DNA from: Alphaproteobacteria bacterium
GTDB lineage: Bacteria > Pseudomonadota > Alphaproteobacteria > Rickettsiales > JABSSG01
Length of the DNA: 64,000 nucleotides
Reading direction: 5' to 3'
Assembly (NCBI GenBank): GCA_030426905.1
Contig: JAUHXQ010000003.1
Coordinates: 128,482 to 192,481, forward strand
Below the pieces are notes generated by a model that saw nothing but the letters and a program-made list of their open reading frames with translations, ran no database searches and was not told the DNA's origin. The translations under genes were made by a program, and so were the position numbers. How positions within the stretch are numbered: the stretch's first letter is position 1; each line of letters starts with the position of its first letter. Below, in pieces: positions 52,043-61,820 of this stretch.

Positions 52043-55000
52043 CTAAATTTCTACTTTGACACCTAAAGTAATTGCGTCTATCACTTTTTTTAACTGCTCC
52101 ATTTTATACGGTTTGGCGATAAATCCTTGGATGCCGAATTTGCGGACCTCTGCTACCTCCTTGTCCTTGGCAGAAGCGTAGCCACTCTGGATGATTACTG
52201 GAATATTGCACCATTTGTTTGATTTTCTTATTGCTTCTAGAACTTTTACTCCTCCTAAGTCTGGCATCATTACATCTAGTAAAATCAAATCTGGTATTTC
52301 TTTTTTTAGCATTTTAAGAGCTGCAAACCCGCCTTCCGCGGTAAGCACTCTATAGCCAAAGGAGGGCAAAATTAACGTTGCAGTATCCAAAATTGATTTT
52401 TGATCATCAACTACTAAAATTGTTTTTTCGTAGGAGTTTTTTGCCTCTATGTTGACAATTTTATCATCTGGTATTTCGGCATCAATCATTGGAAATTTAA
52501 AGCCAAAGGTTGTGCCTCCATTTTCATTATTCCTAACAAAAATACTACCGCAATGTGACTTGATAATTTCTCTAGATATTGCAAGGCCAAGCCCCGTGCC
52601 ACCGGCATTAGTTCTCGTTCTGGTGCTTTCTTCGAAAGAGTTAAATATTCTTTTTAAGTCAGATTCTGGAACACCAACCCCCTGGTCAATAACGAGCAAC
52701 TCAACATACTGATCGTCTTTAACCGATACCTGCACATTAATAGGCTTATTATTACCATATTTTAGCGCATTAGAAATAAGATTGCGGATCACTTGTGCAA
52801 TACGGTCTTTATCGCAATCACAGATAATTGTATCTAGAGTTTTGGTGTCTAAGGTGATGAAGTCTTTTTGCAAAGGATTTTCAAACTCTGCAAGTGTTTT
52901 TTTTGTGATTTTAATAAAATCATGTTTTTCCTTATAAACACTGAATTTCCCAGCAGACATCTTCGACACATCTAGGATATTAGATACCAGATCCATCAAT
53001 TGATCTCCACTATCTGCCATTTTCCCAACCAAAGATTGCTTTTTATCTTCTGATATTTTATGCCACTGATCTCGAACTGCTGATGCCATGCCCAATATTA
53101 CATGTAACGGTGTTCTGATTTCATGGCTGACATTACGCAAAAATCTTTCCTTTGTATCGAGGGCTTGGTTCAGCTCTTTCGTTCTCTTATCTACCAAATA
53201 TTCCAACTGAGAAATAACCTCTTTTTTGATATATATCGCATTGTAAATTTTTTGTATGATCGCAATGATAAAAAAGAAACAAGAACATATTGGTAGCATT
53301 TTAATGGTTAGCAACTCAGGGCCAGCATAAGGCATTGTAGTACTCATGAAATATGCAGCTACCATCGACAGCGGCAGCAATAGAGTAAGCTGCATTGCGT
53401 TGGTCAAAACATAGAAAAGTGTCACTGACATTGCAAAGTTGAGTATCCATAAAAAGCTAAAGCCAGTAACAAATAATATATAGGACGGAATAGCAAGCAG
53501 ACTGAAGGTTAAAGTCATTTTCCATAAAGGAGGTATATATTTTTTTAATTCAGCATGCCAGCTATCTCTTAGTAAGAGCATAATAAATATTATACTGCTT
53601 CCTATAAAAGCTGCACTTATAAAGCAGAAAGATTGCGTACTAATAAACATTATAAACATTGCTGCAATGATAAAATTTATTGCCAAAACAAAACTAATCA
53701 TAGGCATCGTTTTCATGGAAAAATCATTCACTTTTGCTGCTTCGATTAATCTTGTTATAAGTGGTTTTTTGATAAGTTTTTCAGTAAGTAGATGAGGATT
53801 ATCTTTCTTATATTTCCTGTTACCCACAAATAAAACAATTATCGAAGTAATCACTCCTACTGCAAGGCTTCGTGTATCAAAAGTACCAGTGAAAAAGCGA
53901 GTTATGACGGTTGTTGACAGTGATAGCACAATTAAAACGTTGAAACTTTTATTACTTATGCGTGCACCAACCAGACCTGCAACTAATGGAAATGTGACTA
54001 GAGGCATCCAGAAATTATTAGATAACCAAGAAATATCCAATATACCAGCTTTGAAAAATACTGCTAAAATAGATACTGCAGATATAGCTACACAAGAAAG
54101 ACGTGCAATCAACAACTCTTGCTTATCGGTCAGTGATGGCCATATTTTCTTACAGATATCTCGTGATATAAGCGAGCTCGTAGTATTAAGATATGAATCT
54201 TGAGTTGACATAACTACCGCAAGAAGACCAGCGATTAGTAACCCTTTTATTCCCGTATACAGAAAAGAATCCATAAAAAGATATAGGGCAATATTAGGGT
54301 TGATATTAGGATTAAATGCACACATTATTATTCCTATTAAGGACACAACCAACAACAAAGGCACCATTAATATACTTACAGCTCTAAAGCTGGTAACGAA
54401 CTGTTTTTTGCTTTTTGCCATTAATGCTCTTTGCATATAGGGAATATCTACGTTGGGTACAATTACAAACAAAACAAGGCTTAGAAATAAAGGAATGTCG
54501 TGCATATCTAATGTGATATGTGTTTGAGGTAATTTAGCAATAACATTTTCCATACTACCACTAGACTTATAGCCAATAGTACATGCTATAGGGAGTGCAA
54601 CAAAAAATATTAAAAACTGAAAAACATCGGTAAAAGCAACTGCAGTAATGCCTCCAAAAGCTGAATAAAGAGTTACTACAGCAATACCAATAATCATTCC
54701 TGTATTTTCTGGAATATCAAAAAAATAATGTAAAAGATACCCAATGGCTGTTGCGCTCATAGTTATAACTGAAATCGTTATAATGATGGATAAGACATTC
54801 GCAATCCATCTTCCCGAATTGCCGTACCAATACTCCATCATATCACCTAATGATATAAATTTAAGTTTTTTGAAATTTTCTAAATTTGGTGCAAAAATTT
54901 TTGCTGTGATAAGCCAGCTTACGGGTTCAAAAATCATAGAGAGTATAAAAATGAAACCAAGCTCATAAGCCTTTCCTACATTACCAAGGATTAATCCAGG

Positions 55001-55171
55001 ACCGGTGGTTGTTGCAAGAGTGGTTGCAATCAACACTGAGGTAGGAAAGCTCTTAGCTCCTAAAGTATAATCACGAATATTTTTTATTTTGCCGTATTTG
55101 AGCAAGCCGATAATTATGCAAAAAACTAAATAACCAACAACTATGGTAATATCTATATAGTGTAAATTCAT
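52043..55171 (-). CDS. Na+/solute-symporter-histidine kinase-receiver hybrid
   Basis: A 1042-residue membrane sensor. Residues about 5-455 form a sodium/solute symporter (SSF, PutP-like) domain with about 12 helices; more hydrophobic helices follow (about 490-640). A HisKA domain carries His683 in RNVSHEIRTPLHVIL, then a HATPase with N box (NLISNALKYG), G1 (VIDQGVGVPE) and G2 (GTGLGLAI). A C-terminal receiver has phospho-acceptor Asp966 in LILLDVMMPD. SSF-kinase fusions such as CbrA are known to sense nutrients; here a receiver is attached in the same chain. Proline or another amino acid is a possible signal, but this is inference. No partner regulator gene is adjacent. Start ATG 55171. Confidence 0.9.
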   Translation of the reverse strand: MNLHYIDITIVVGYLVFCIIIGLLKYGKIKNIRDYTLGAKSFPTSVLIATTLATTTGPGLILGNVGKAYELGFIFILSMIFEPVSWLITAKIFAPNLENFKKLKFISLGDMMEYWYGNSGRWIANVLSIIITISVITMSATAIGYLLHYFFDIPENTGMIIGIAVVTLYSAFGGITAVAFTDVFQFLIFFVALPIACTIGYKSSGSMENVIAKLPQTHITLDMHDIPLFLSLVLFVIVPNVDIPYMQRALMAKSKKQFVTSFRAVSILMVPLLLVVSLIGIIMCAFNPNINPNIALYLFMDSFLYTGIKGLLIAGLLAVVMSTQDSYLNTTSSLISRDICKKIWPSLTDKQELLIARLSCVAISAVSILAVFFKAGILDISWLSNNFWMPLVTFPLVAGLVGARISNKSFNVLIVLSLSTTVITRFFTGTFDTRSLAVGVITSIIVLFVGNRKYKKDNPHLLTEKLIKKPLITRLIEAAKVNDFSMKTMPMISFVLAINFIIAAMFIMFISTQSFCFISAAFIGSSIIFIMLLLRDSWHAELKKYIPPLWKMTLTFSLLAIPSYILFVTGFSFLWILNFAMSVTLFYVLTNAMQLTLLLPLSMVAAYFMSTTMPYAGPELLTIKMLPICSCFFFIIAIIQKIYNAIYIKKEVISQLEYLVDKRTKELNQALDTKERFLRNVSHEIRTPLHVILGMASAVRDQWHKISEDKKQSLVGKMADSGDQLMDLVSNILDVSKMSAGKFSVYKEKHDFIKITKKTLAEFENPLQKDFITLDTKTLDTIICDCDKDRIAQVIRNLISNALKYGNNKPINVQVSVKDDQYVELLVIDQGVGVPESDLKRIFNSFEESTRTRTNAGGTGLGLAISREIIKSHCGSIFVRNNENGGTTFGFKFPMIDAEIPDDKIVNIEAKNSYEKTILVVDDQKSILDTATLILPSFGYRVLTAEGGFAALKMLKKEIPDLILLDVMMPDLGGVKVLEAIRKSNKWCNIPVIIQSGYASAKDKEVAEVRKFGIQGFIAKPYKMEQLKKVIDAITLGVKVEI

Positions 55172-55325
55172 GATAATATGTTTTTACTTTATTAAAAGTA
55201 GGATTGTATATTAAAATATTATTAATGTAAAACAAAAAAATATTGATCCGAGCAGAGTGCAGGGTGGTCAAAAGAAAGCAAAACAGCTTAGAATTAACAG
55301 GTCATACTATTCTTATCTAAAGCTC

Positions 55326-57338
55326 TTATTTTTCAGCATATACTTTCAATAATTTTTCTTCCATTTTATGTAAAGTATCGCGAGTTTTGGCGGCTTTTTC
55401 AAATTCTAGACTGCTAGCGTAATCTAGCATTTCACTGCGTAACTTACTAATTTGTTTTTCTAATTTTTTAGTATCTACTAGCTCTTCTCTCTCTTCTTCT
55501 AGAGATACCAGTGCTGAATCTTTTTCGTAAACACTATACAATGCATCACTAATTGATTTTTCAATAGATTTTGGAGAAATATTGTGCTGATTATTATATT
55601 CGATTTGTAAGTTTCTTCGGCGTTCTGTTTCTGATAATGCTCTTTTCATAGAGCCAGTAATATTATCTGCATATAAAATTGCTTTTCCATGTATATTGCG
55701 CGCAACTCTGCCAATAGTCTGGATTAGAGCAGATTCCGATCTTAAAAAACCTTCTTTATCTGCATCTAAAATTGCGACAAGAGCGCATTCTGGGATGTCT
55801 AAACCTTCTCGTAGTAAATTTATTCCTACTATCACGTCGATATCACCTTTTCTTAGGTCTCTGATAATTTCGATTCGTTCTAGTGTTTTTACATCAGAAT
55901 GGAGATAAGAAACTTTGATATCAATTTCGACTAAATATTCAGTTAGTTTTTCTGCCATTTTTTTAGTCAGAGTTGTGACTAGAACTCGAAAACCTTTAGT
56001 AATTACTTTTTTTATCTCTTTAATGAGGTCATCTACTTGATTTTGTGCAGATCGTACTTCGCAGACAGGGTCCATTAATCCGGTAGGGCGTATAATTTGC
56101 TCTACATAATGATAGTTTGTTACTTCGAGCTCATATTTTCCAGGCGTTGCAGAAACAAAAATTGTTTGCGGGCGGAAATTATCCCACTCATCAAATTTTA
56201 AAGGCCTATTATCTAATGCAGAAGGTAGCCTAAACCCATATTCAACTAAAGTAGATTTACGTGCTCTATCACCGTTATACATTCCACCAATTTGTGGAAC
56301 AGTGATATGGCTTTCATCAATAAATAGCAGTGAGTCTTTTGGTAAATATTCAAATAAAGTTGGTGGAGGATTACCTGCTTTTCTACCGCTTAGATAACGA
56401 GAGTAATTTTCAATGCCTTTGCACATACCAGTTTCAACCATCATTTCGATATCAAATTCTGCTCTTTGCTGTAATCTTTGTGCTTCTAATAGCTTATTGT
56501 TGCTATAGAGGTAATCTAATCTTTGCTTGAGTTCTTGCTTGATATTCTTTATTGCCATGTTGAGTGTTGGCTTGGGAGTTATGTAATGTGTGTTTGCATA
56601 TAGGGTCATTTCATTTAACGCAGTAGTTTTTTTATTTGTTAGCGCATCAAATTCTGCAATAGACTCTATTTCGTCACCAAAAAATTCTATTTTCCAAGCT
56701 CTGTCTTCGTAATGAGAAGGGAAGATATCTATAATGTCCCCTCTAACTCTGAATTTACCGCGGGTAAATTCAAGTTCATTTCTTTCATATTGTAGTTTTA
56801 CTAATTCTGAGATTAGTTGCTGTCTCGAGTATTTTTCTCCTTTCTTCAGTTTGATAATCATCGAAGAATATAACTCTGGTGAGCCGAGACCGTATATGCA
56901 GGAAACTGATGCTACAATAATAACATCTTTGCGTTCTAATAGGGATTGTGTTGCTGAATGCCGCATTCTGTCGATTTGTTCATTGATTGATGCGTCTTTC
57001 TCAATATAAATATCGGTTTTAGGAATATAAGCTTCTGGTTGATAATAGTCGTAATAAGAAACAAAATATTCTACTGCATTTTCTGGAAAAAACTCTTTCA
57101 TTTCGGAGTAAAGTTGTGCAGCAAGTGTTTTATTAGGAGCCATGATAAGAGCTGGTTTCTGCACTCTTTCAATGATATTTGCCATAGAAAAGGTTTTTCC
57201 TGATCCTGTCACCCCTAATAGTATTTGGTTTTTGTAGTTTTCAGCTAACCCTTGGGTCAATTTAGAGACTGCTCGTGGTTGATCTCCAGATAATTTATAG
57301 TTAGAAATGATTTTGAATTTGTTGGGGACCTGACTCAT
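55326..57338 (-). CDS. uvrB: UvrABC system protein B
   Basis: Damage-verifying helicase of nucleotide excision repair, 670 residues. Walker [12 protein letters not shown] (near 41-51), the beta-hairpin region [18 protein letters not shown]-like box [12 protein letters not shown], helicase motif VI (QTIGRVARN) and the C-terminal UVR motif (residues about 630-665) that contacts UvrC are all present. It works with the uvrC product at 16-18 kb. Start ATG 57338; no adjacent co-transcribed partner is evident. Confidence 0.97.
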   Translation of the reverse strand: MSQVPNKFKIISNYKLSGDQPRAVSKLTQGLAENYKNQILLGVTGSGKTFSMANIIERVQKPALIMAPNKTLAAQLYSEMKEFFPENAVEYFVSYYDYYQPEAYIPKTDIYIEKDASINEQIDRMRHSATQSLLERKDVIIVASVSCIYGLGSPELYSSMIIKLKKGEKYSRQQLISELVKLQYERNELEFTRGKFRVRGDIIDIFPSHYEDRAWKIEFFGDEIESIAEFDALTNKKTTALNEMTLYANTHYITPKPTLNMAIKNIKQELKQRLDYLYSNNKLLEAQRLQQRAEFDIEMMVETGMCKGIENYSRYLSGRKAGNPPPTLFEYLPKDSLLFIDESHITVPQIGGMYNGDRARKSTLVEYGFRLPSALDNRPLKFDEWDNFRPQTIFVSATPGKYELEVTNYHYVEQIIRPTGLMDPVCEVRSAQNQVDDLIKEIKKVITKGFRVLVTTLTKKMAEKLTEYLVEIDIKVSYLHSDVKTLERIEIIRDLRKGDIDVIVGINLLREGLDIPECALVAILDADKEGFLRSESALIQTIGRVARNIHGKAILYADNITGSMKRALSETERRRNLQIEYNNQHNISPKSIEKSISDALYSVYEKDSALVSLEEEREELVDTKKLEKQISKLRSEMLDYASSLEFEKAAKTRDTLHKMEEKLLKVYAEK

Positions 57339-57483
57339 AAGGTAGTAGTAGCTATATGCATACTTTTAATTTATTATGAAATATAATTTTTTACCTAGTT
57401 TTTATAGGAATTACTGCTTGTACCATGGTAAAATTAAAATATTTTTGCTATAATAATATTTAACATAACTAAAAGAGGGAAAT

Positions 57484-57744
57484 ATGTCAAATATCGTAAT
57501 TTATACAAAGGACAATTGTCCTTTTTGTACCAGTGCAAAACAATTACTAGACTCTAAAAATGCCAAATATGAAGAAATTAATATTGGTAATGATGCTAAA
57601 CAGCGTGAAATGTTAGTACAAAAATCCAATGGGCAGATGACTGTGCCGCAAATATTCATTAATGATCAACATATCGGAGGATATGATAAACTATCAGAAT
57701 TAAATAAAGAAGGAAAGCTAGATAAACTTCTTGGTAGTGAATAG
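57484..57744 (+). CDS. grxC: glutaredoxin 3
   Basis: An 86-residue dithiol glutaredoxin with active-site CPFC (residues 14-17 approx. in KDNCPFCTSAKQ), the TVPQIFINDQHIGG glutathione-binding loop with its cis-proline, and the C-terminal GGYDKLSEL. It uses glutathione to reduce disulfides, and may supply electrons to NrdA. RBS GAGGG precedes ATG 57484; a TATAAT lies at 57449-57454. Confidence 0.95.
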   Translation: MSNIVIYTKDNCPFCTSAKQLLDSKNAKYEEINIGNDAKQREMLVQKSNGQMTVPQIFINDQHIGGYDKLSELNKEGKLDKLLGSE

Positions 57745-57863
57745 AAAATGGCTGTGCGTGTTGCAAAATGAATTTTTGTGTTGTAGAGAAGTTAGCTCGT
57801 GCTAATTCATTTATCCTTATATGTAGAACCTAATATTCTCAGAATTTTTTGTAAGATTTATCT

Positions 57864-58283
57864 TTAAAGCAGCCCAACCGTATAATAAACAACTCTTCCG
57901 ATTACTACTGCTAAAAGAAATTTACGATAACTAATATTTAAAAATCCTGCGGCAGTAGTTATTACGACTCCAAAAAGTGTCAAAGAAGAAAATGCAGCAA
58001 GCCAAAATAATTTACTATCTGCATAGCTAGCTAGATTTACTAGTTTTTTAGAATCAGCATATTGAGGAGATTTTTGTTTGATGCTACGCATTGCTTTGCC
58101 TAAGATATAATTTATACTAGATCCGATTGTGTTGCCGCAAACAGCGATGATAAACATATATGTTTGATTGAAATTTTTAAAAACGAGCATTAACTCATAA
58201 ACCATACCAGTGTTAGGTACTAGTATAAGTGATGCCATAATACTGTCGAAAAACAAAAATAAATATGCTTCTGTAAGGGTCAT
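57864..58283 (-). CDS. DedA/VTT-domain membrane protein (YqaA-like)
   Basis: A 139-residue polytopic inner-membrane protein resembling the YqaA-type short members of the DedA/VTT family: an N-terminal re-entrant hydrophobic segment, then AVCGNTIGSSINYILGKAM (the G-x-x-x-G region), and late FLNISYRKFLLAVVIGRVVYY with the conserved arginine. DedA proteins help lipid flipping and membrane homeostasis. Convergent with grxC and upstream-adjacent to the oxidase gene in the same orientation (72-base gap), which would read into it. Confidence 0.75.
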   Translation of the reverse strand: MTLTEAYLFLFFDSIMASLILVPNTGMVYELMLVFKNFNQTYMFIIAVCGNTIGSSINYILGKAMRSIKQKSPQYADSKKLVNLASYADSKLFWLAAFSSLTLFGVVITTAAGFLNISYRKFLLAVVIGRVVYYTVGLL

Positions 58284-58355
58284 ATTTTTATATCATAGTG
58301 GAACTATTTTAAATTTACCATCATTGTTGTTTTTTAGACAGCGCTATTTTACATC

Positions 58356-60332
58356 TTAAAAATTGACTATTACCCCTCCACCAAATTTAAAATCTGAGTC
58401 ATGCAATAATGTTAATAACACAGTTTTATTGACTGCATAATTGAGCGATAATCTATATTCTTTATCGGTATTCCACTGCCATTCAAAGTTCATTCTTTTT
58501 GTTAGCTGCAGATCAGATCCTAACTCTAGCCGTACACGACCTTTCGAGTTAATTCTAACGTCAGAGTCAATAAGAAGAGGTAACATATATTTTATTCCAA
58601 AAATTGCTGTAGTTTCTACTTTTTTATCTTCATCTCCTCTTTCAAACTCTCCTCCTGCATATATGTTGAGGAATCTATTAAGGTTTCTTAAATAGGTAAC
58701 TTCAATATCATATTCTTTTTTGTAATCATAGTCGGCTTCAACTGCAAGTTCATTGCGTGTATTTGAAGCGCTTAAATTCCCTAGAGTCATATTTGATAAG
58801 AACCCAGCATTTCCAGAAAAATACCATTCCCAATCTTTGGCCAAATTATAGACTACTTCTTTACTTGGGAACCTTTCGGTACCATAGGAAACAATCCTTT
58901 CCATGCCTGCTTTCATATGGTAGAGATTATGACAATGAAAAAACCAATCTTTTTCTTCATTTGCTTCAAATTCAATAATGACAGTATCTCTCGCAGGAAC
59001 ATTGACACTATGTTTCATCGGGCTATACTCGCCCTGACCATTTAATACTCTGAAAAAATGACCATGCAAATGTATCGGGTGAGGCATCATGGTATTGTTC
59101 TTCAGTATAAACTGAACATTTTCTCCTTTTTTGATGAGAATTTTCTCTGCTTCACTCAATGTTTGATTATTAAAACTCCAAACATAGCGATCCATATCTC
59201 CAGTTAAATTAAGTAACACCTTACGTGTTGGATTACGTTTTGGAAGGGTAGTAACATGAGTTGCTTTTAGCTTAGAATACTTCCCCTGATGTATATCCAT
59301 CATAGATGTGTGATGCCCCATTTTATTGTCCATCATCATAAAAGGACTAGGTTTTGGCATATCCGGAGCAGAAACTAATTGCCCTTCACCAATTATAGTG
59401 GAGCTATACCCCGTACCATCAATCGATGTAGCTCTTAGTTCATAAGCTTTATCTTTTGGAATAGTAACCACAACGTCATAAGTTTCTGCGATAGAAAAAT
59501 ACAATTTTTTCGTATGATATGGCTGCACCTCAATTCCATCTGCAGCAATGACTAACATATCCCCACCTGCAAACTCAACATTAAAATAACTTGAAGATGC
59601 TGAATTAATTAATCTTAACCTAACTTGCTCATGCGCTTTTGCCGGCAGTCTTTCCTGTTTTTTGCCATTAACTAAAAATGCATCATATCCAACATCCGAA
59701 AAATCCATAGAACCCATACGCGTCCAAGCACCCATCAGACGGTGCTTCACCGCAGGCCAGCCGTGCATTAATATCTTATCCCAAGACTGAACACTGTCTT
59801 TTTTGGCAGCATAGTAATCACCGTCCCTTTTTAAGTTAGCTATTACTTTACTCGGCAACTCGTCAATCCAATCTGAAAAAGCTAGTACATATTCTCTATC
59901 ATATTTTTTATGATTAATTTGAGGGTAGAATACTAGCGCTCCATGCAACCCTCTTTGCTCTTGAAAGCCAGTATGCGAGTGGTACCAGTAGGTACCAGTC
60001 TGCTTCACTTTATATTCATATGTAAAATGTTTTCCCGGTTTTATTGGCGGAGTTGTCAAATAAGGAACTCCGTCTTGGCTGTTCGGTAATAACACTCCAT
60101 GCCAATGGATAGAAGTTTCAACATCCATTTTATTGTGAAATGTAATGCGCAAAATATCGCCAATGGTTGCTTTGATCGTAGGACCAGGAACTGTATTATT
60201 GATCGCCATCGCCTGCACCGGAGTACCGGTAATATTGACAGTTTTATAATCAATGTCAAAACTATGTTCTATTATTTTTGCATGAACATTAGAGAAAAAT
60301 AATAGAGTGATTATAAACGCAATAAAACGCAT
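58356..60332 (-). CDS. multicopper oxidase (CopA-like) with C-terminal beta-barrel-like tail
   Basis: A 658-residue secreted oxidase with signal peptide (about residues 1-18, ending NVHA). All four copper motifs are intact: HWH (76-78), HSH (118-120), HPIHLHGH (418-425) and HCHNLYHMKAGM (466-477), including the type 1 methionine. A Met/His-rich stretch (MMMDNKMGHHTSMMDIHQG) near residues 326-344 resembles copper-binding inserts. From about residue 515 the sequence changes to alternating strands (IFGIKYMLPLLIDSDVRI, RLSLNYAVNKTVLLTLL) and ends in phenylalanine, similar in style to the CopB outer-membrane barrel. It may be a CopA-CopB type fusion anchored at the outer membrane; the tail call is inference. 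Likely role: copper tolerance. Confidence 0.85.
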   Translation of the reverse strand: MRFIAFIITLLFFSNVHAKIIEHSFDIDYKTVNITGTPVQAMAINNTVPGPTIKATIGDILRITFHNKMDVETSIHWHGVLLPNSQDGVPYLTTPPIKPGKHFTYEYKVKQTGTYWYHSHTGFQEQRGLHGALVFYPQINHKKYDREYVLAFSDWIDELPSKVIANLKRDGDYYAAKKDSVQSWDKILMHGWPAVKHRLMGAWTRMGSMDFSDVGYDAFLVNGKKQERLPAKAHEQVRLRLINSASSSYFNVEFAGGDMLVIAADGIEVQPYHTKKLYFSIAETYDVVVTIPKDKAYELRATSIDGTGYSSTIIGEGQLVSAPDMPKPSPFMMMDNKMGHHTSMMDIHQGKYSKLKATHVTTLPKRNPTRKVLLNLTGDMDRYVWSFNNQTLSEAEKILIKKGENVQFILKNNTMMPHPIHLHGHFFRVLNGQGEYSPMKHSVNVPARDTVIIEFEANEEKDWFFHCHNLYHMKAGMERIVSYGTERFPSKEVVYNLAKDWEWYFSGNAGFLSNMTLGNLSASNTRNELAVEADYDYKKEYDIEVTYLRNLNRFLNIYAGGEFERGDEDKKVETTAIFGIKYMLPLLIDSDVRINSKGRVRLELGSDLQLTKRMNFEWQWNTDKEYRLSLNYAVNKTVLLTLLHDSDFKFGGGVIVNF

Positions 60333-60475
60333 GAACCTAATATTGTAGATTTAAATCAACTATAATTAATTGTACCTCTATTATTTATAGGTGTCTTCTG
60401 TAACTGTATATCGAGCAACGTTATAAGCAAAATACTGAAATATTGTCTTTTTGTTATCACTAGTTTGCAAAATTG

Positions 60476-60504
60476 TTGACTATAATTATTAGTATTTCTA
60501 TTAT
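60476..60504 (+). promoter_or_regulatory. candidate promoter of the serine-rich protein
   Basis: TTGACT (60476-60481) and TATTAT (60499-60504) with a 17-base spacer, 38 bases before the ATG at 60542. Both boxes match five of six positions. GAGGAGG follows as ribosome site. Confidence 0.55.
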
Positions 60505-60541
60505 GCGAGATAGTAAGATATATACAATGAGGAGGTAACTT

Positions 60542-61327
60542 ATGTCTGCAATTTATAGTAAAGAGATCCAAAATGATCAGTATGATAGCAGTAGCGAAAA
60601 TTATTTAACGTATTTTTTAAATCAACTTACCACAATCAAGAACTATGTAGTAGATAATGCTGCTCCGCTGGTAACAGGTGCAGCCATAGGAGCGGGAGCT
60701 GTTCTTATGATGCTTGATAAGAAGCAGAAACCTGTTGATCACCAACGTGAAAACAGAGGACCAGCACATGGTAATACAGGAGACCATCACAGCGGAGATT
60801 CAGGTGGAGGTAAGGGAGTAGGCAATACTAACTTGCAGGCTCCTCAGAATATATTGTTTTCAATAGATGGACGGACTTTTATTGGTATTGATGGAAAAGA
60901 GCAAGATTGGGTGGAACTTAAACCTGTAGATAAAAGTAGCTCTTCAAGTTCTTCAAGTCACGAACCAGAAGAACAACATACTGAACACAGAGATATAAAC
61001 AGCAACAACCAGGACCAGGAATTCACTTCAGGTTCTATTATAAGTACTCACTCCGTAACTGCTTATAACCTGAAGATTAAGACTGCTACTGGAGGTGTAA
61101 CAACTATATCAATTACTCCTCAAAAAAATGTATTTAGATCGATAAATGAAGTTAAAGAAGCTATAGAAACAGAGTTGTCTGCAAAGAAAATTGTCTTAGT
61201 AGATACTGATGATCTTGTTAAACACGCAGATTATATCCTCAAGTCTGACGAACACTTGAATATTCTACCCTTCACCGGTACAACCCACTCAGATAGCGAT
61301 GATGAAAATATTTTTGTAGGAGGTTAG
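60542..61327 (+). CDS. hypothetical protein with one membrane helix and serine-rich linker
   Basis: A 261-residue unknown protein, ATG 60542 after a strong GAGGAGG. One hydrophobic Gly/Ala-rich helix at about residues 41-58 (APLVTGAAIGAGAVLMML) follows a polar N-terminus. A Gly/His-rich linker (about 70-95) and a run of serines (SSSSSSSSH, near residue 140) come next. The C-terminal 80 residues (LKIKTATGGVTTISITPQKN onward) look like a small folded domain of strands and a helix. Function unknown. It stands alone between the divergent oxidase gene and tRNA-Gln. Confidence 0.6.
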   Translation: MSAIYSKEIQNDQYDSSSENYLTYFLNQLTTIKNYVVDNAAPLVTGAAIGAGAVLMMLDKKQKPVDHQRENRGPAHGNTGDHHSGDSGGGKGVGNTNLQAPQNILFSIDGRTFIGIDGKEQDWVELKPVDKSSSSSSSSHEPEEQHTEHRDINSNNQDQEFTSGSIISTHSVTAYNLKIKTATGGVTTISITPQKNVFRSINEVKEAIETELSAKKIVLVDTDDLVKHADYILKSDEHLNILPFTGTTHSDSDDENIFVGG

Positions 61328-61360
61328 CAGCGCACTTGCTAGCCTACTATCGTATTTTTT
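61321..61360 (+). terminator. rho-independent terminator of the serine-rich protein gene
   Basis: AGGTTAGCA (61321-61329) and TGCTAGCCT (61337-61345) form a 9-bp stem with one G-U pair and a 7-base loop, followed by TATCGTATTTTTT. The stem includes the stop codon. Confidence 0.5.
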
Positions 61361-61544
61361 GTTAATCACCATAAAAGATATATTCACTACTATCACTATT
61401 GCAATTACCGCTAGGAGGTATAATATTTTATAAAAATTCTGTAGAAAAAAGATTACTGTATCTGGAAGTGTGTTTTAGATTTGACAATATAAGAATTAAA
61501 TTATAAATTAATCACTATTCTATTCCTAGAAGGAATCTTTCAGC

Positions 61545-61619
61545 TGGGGCGTAGCCAAGCGGTAAGGCAACGGGTTTTGATCCCGTGATGCGTAGGTTCG
61601 AATCCTACCGCCCCAGCCA
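61545..61619 (+). tRNA. tRNA-Gln (TTG)
   Basis: A 75-base cloverleaf with encoded CCA. Acceptor TGGGGCG pairs with CGCCCCA, the anticodon loop TTTTGAT gives anticodon TTG, and the T arm has AGGTTCGAATCCT. It lies between the serine-rich protein gene and an outer-membrane protein gene. Confidence 0.97.
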
Positions 61620-61820
61620 TTTTATCTTTTACTCACTCTGAGCACAAAGAACTTACTCTAATTAAAAAGCCAACATTTATTATTTTGATGCTTTTGCATC
61701 ACAAATATGCAGTTTATTATAGTTTTTTGAAGTGAAATGAGTGCTAAAAGCCTTATTTGTATGAATTAAATTTAATTTTCAGTTAAAATTAATAGTGATT
61801 AAATTTATATTGGATACTTA

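Noticed and set aside
53889..54203. 104-codon plus frame within the hybrid kinase gene
   Set aside because: Antisense to the well-supported symporter domain; no start signal.
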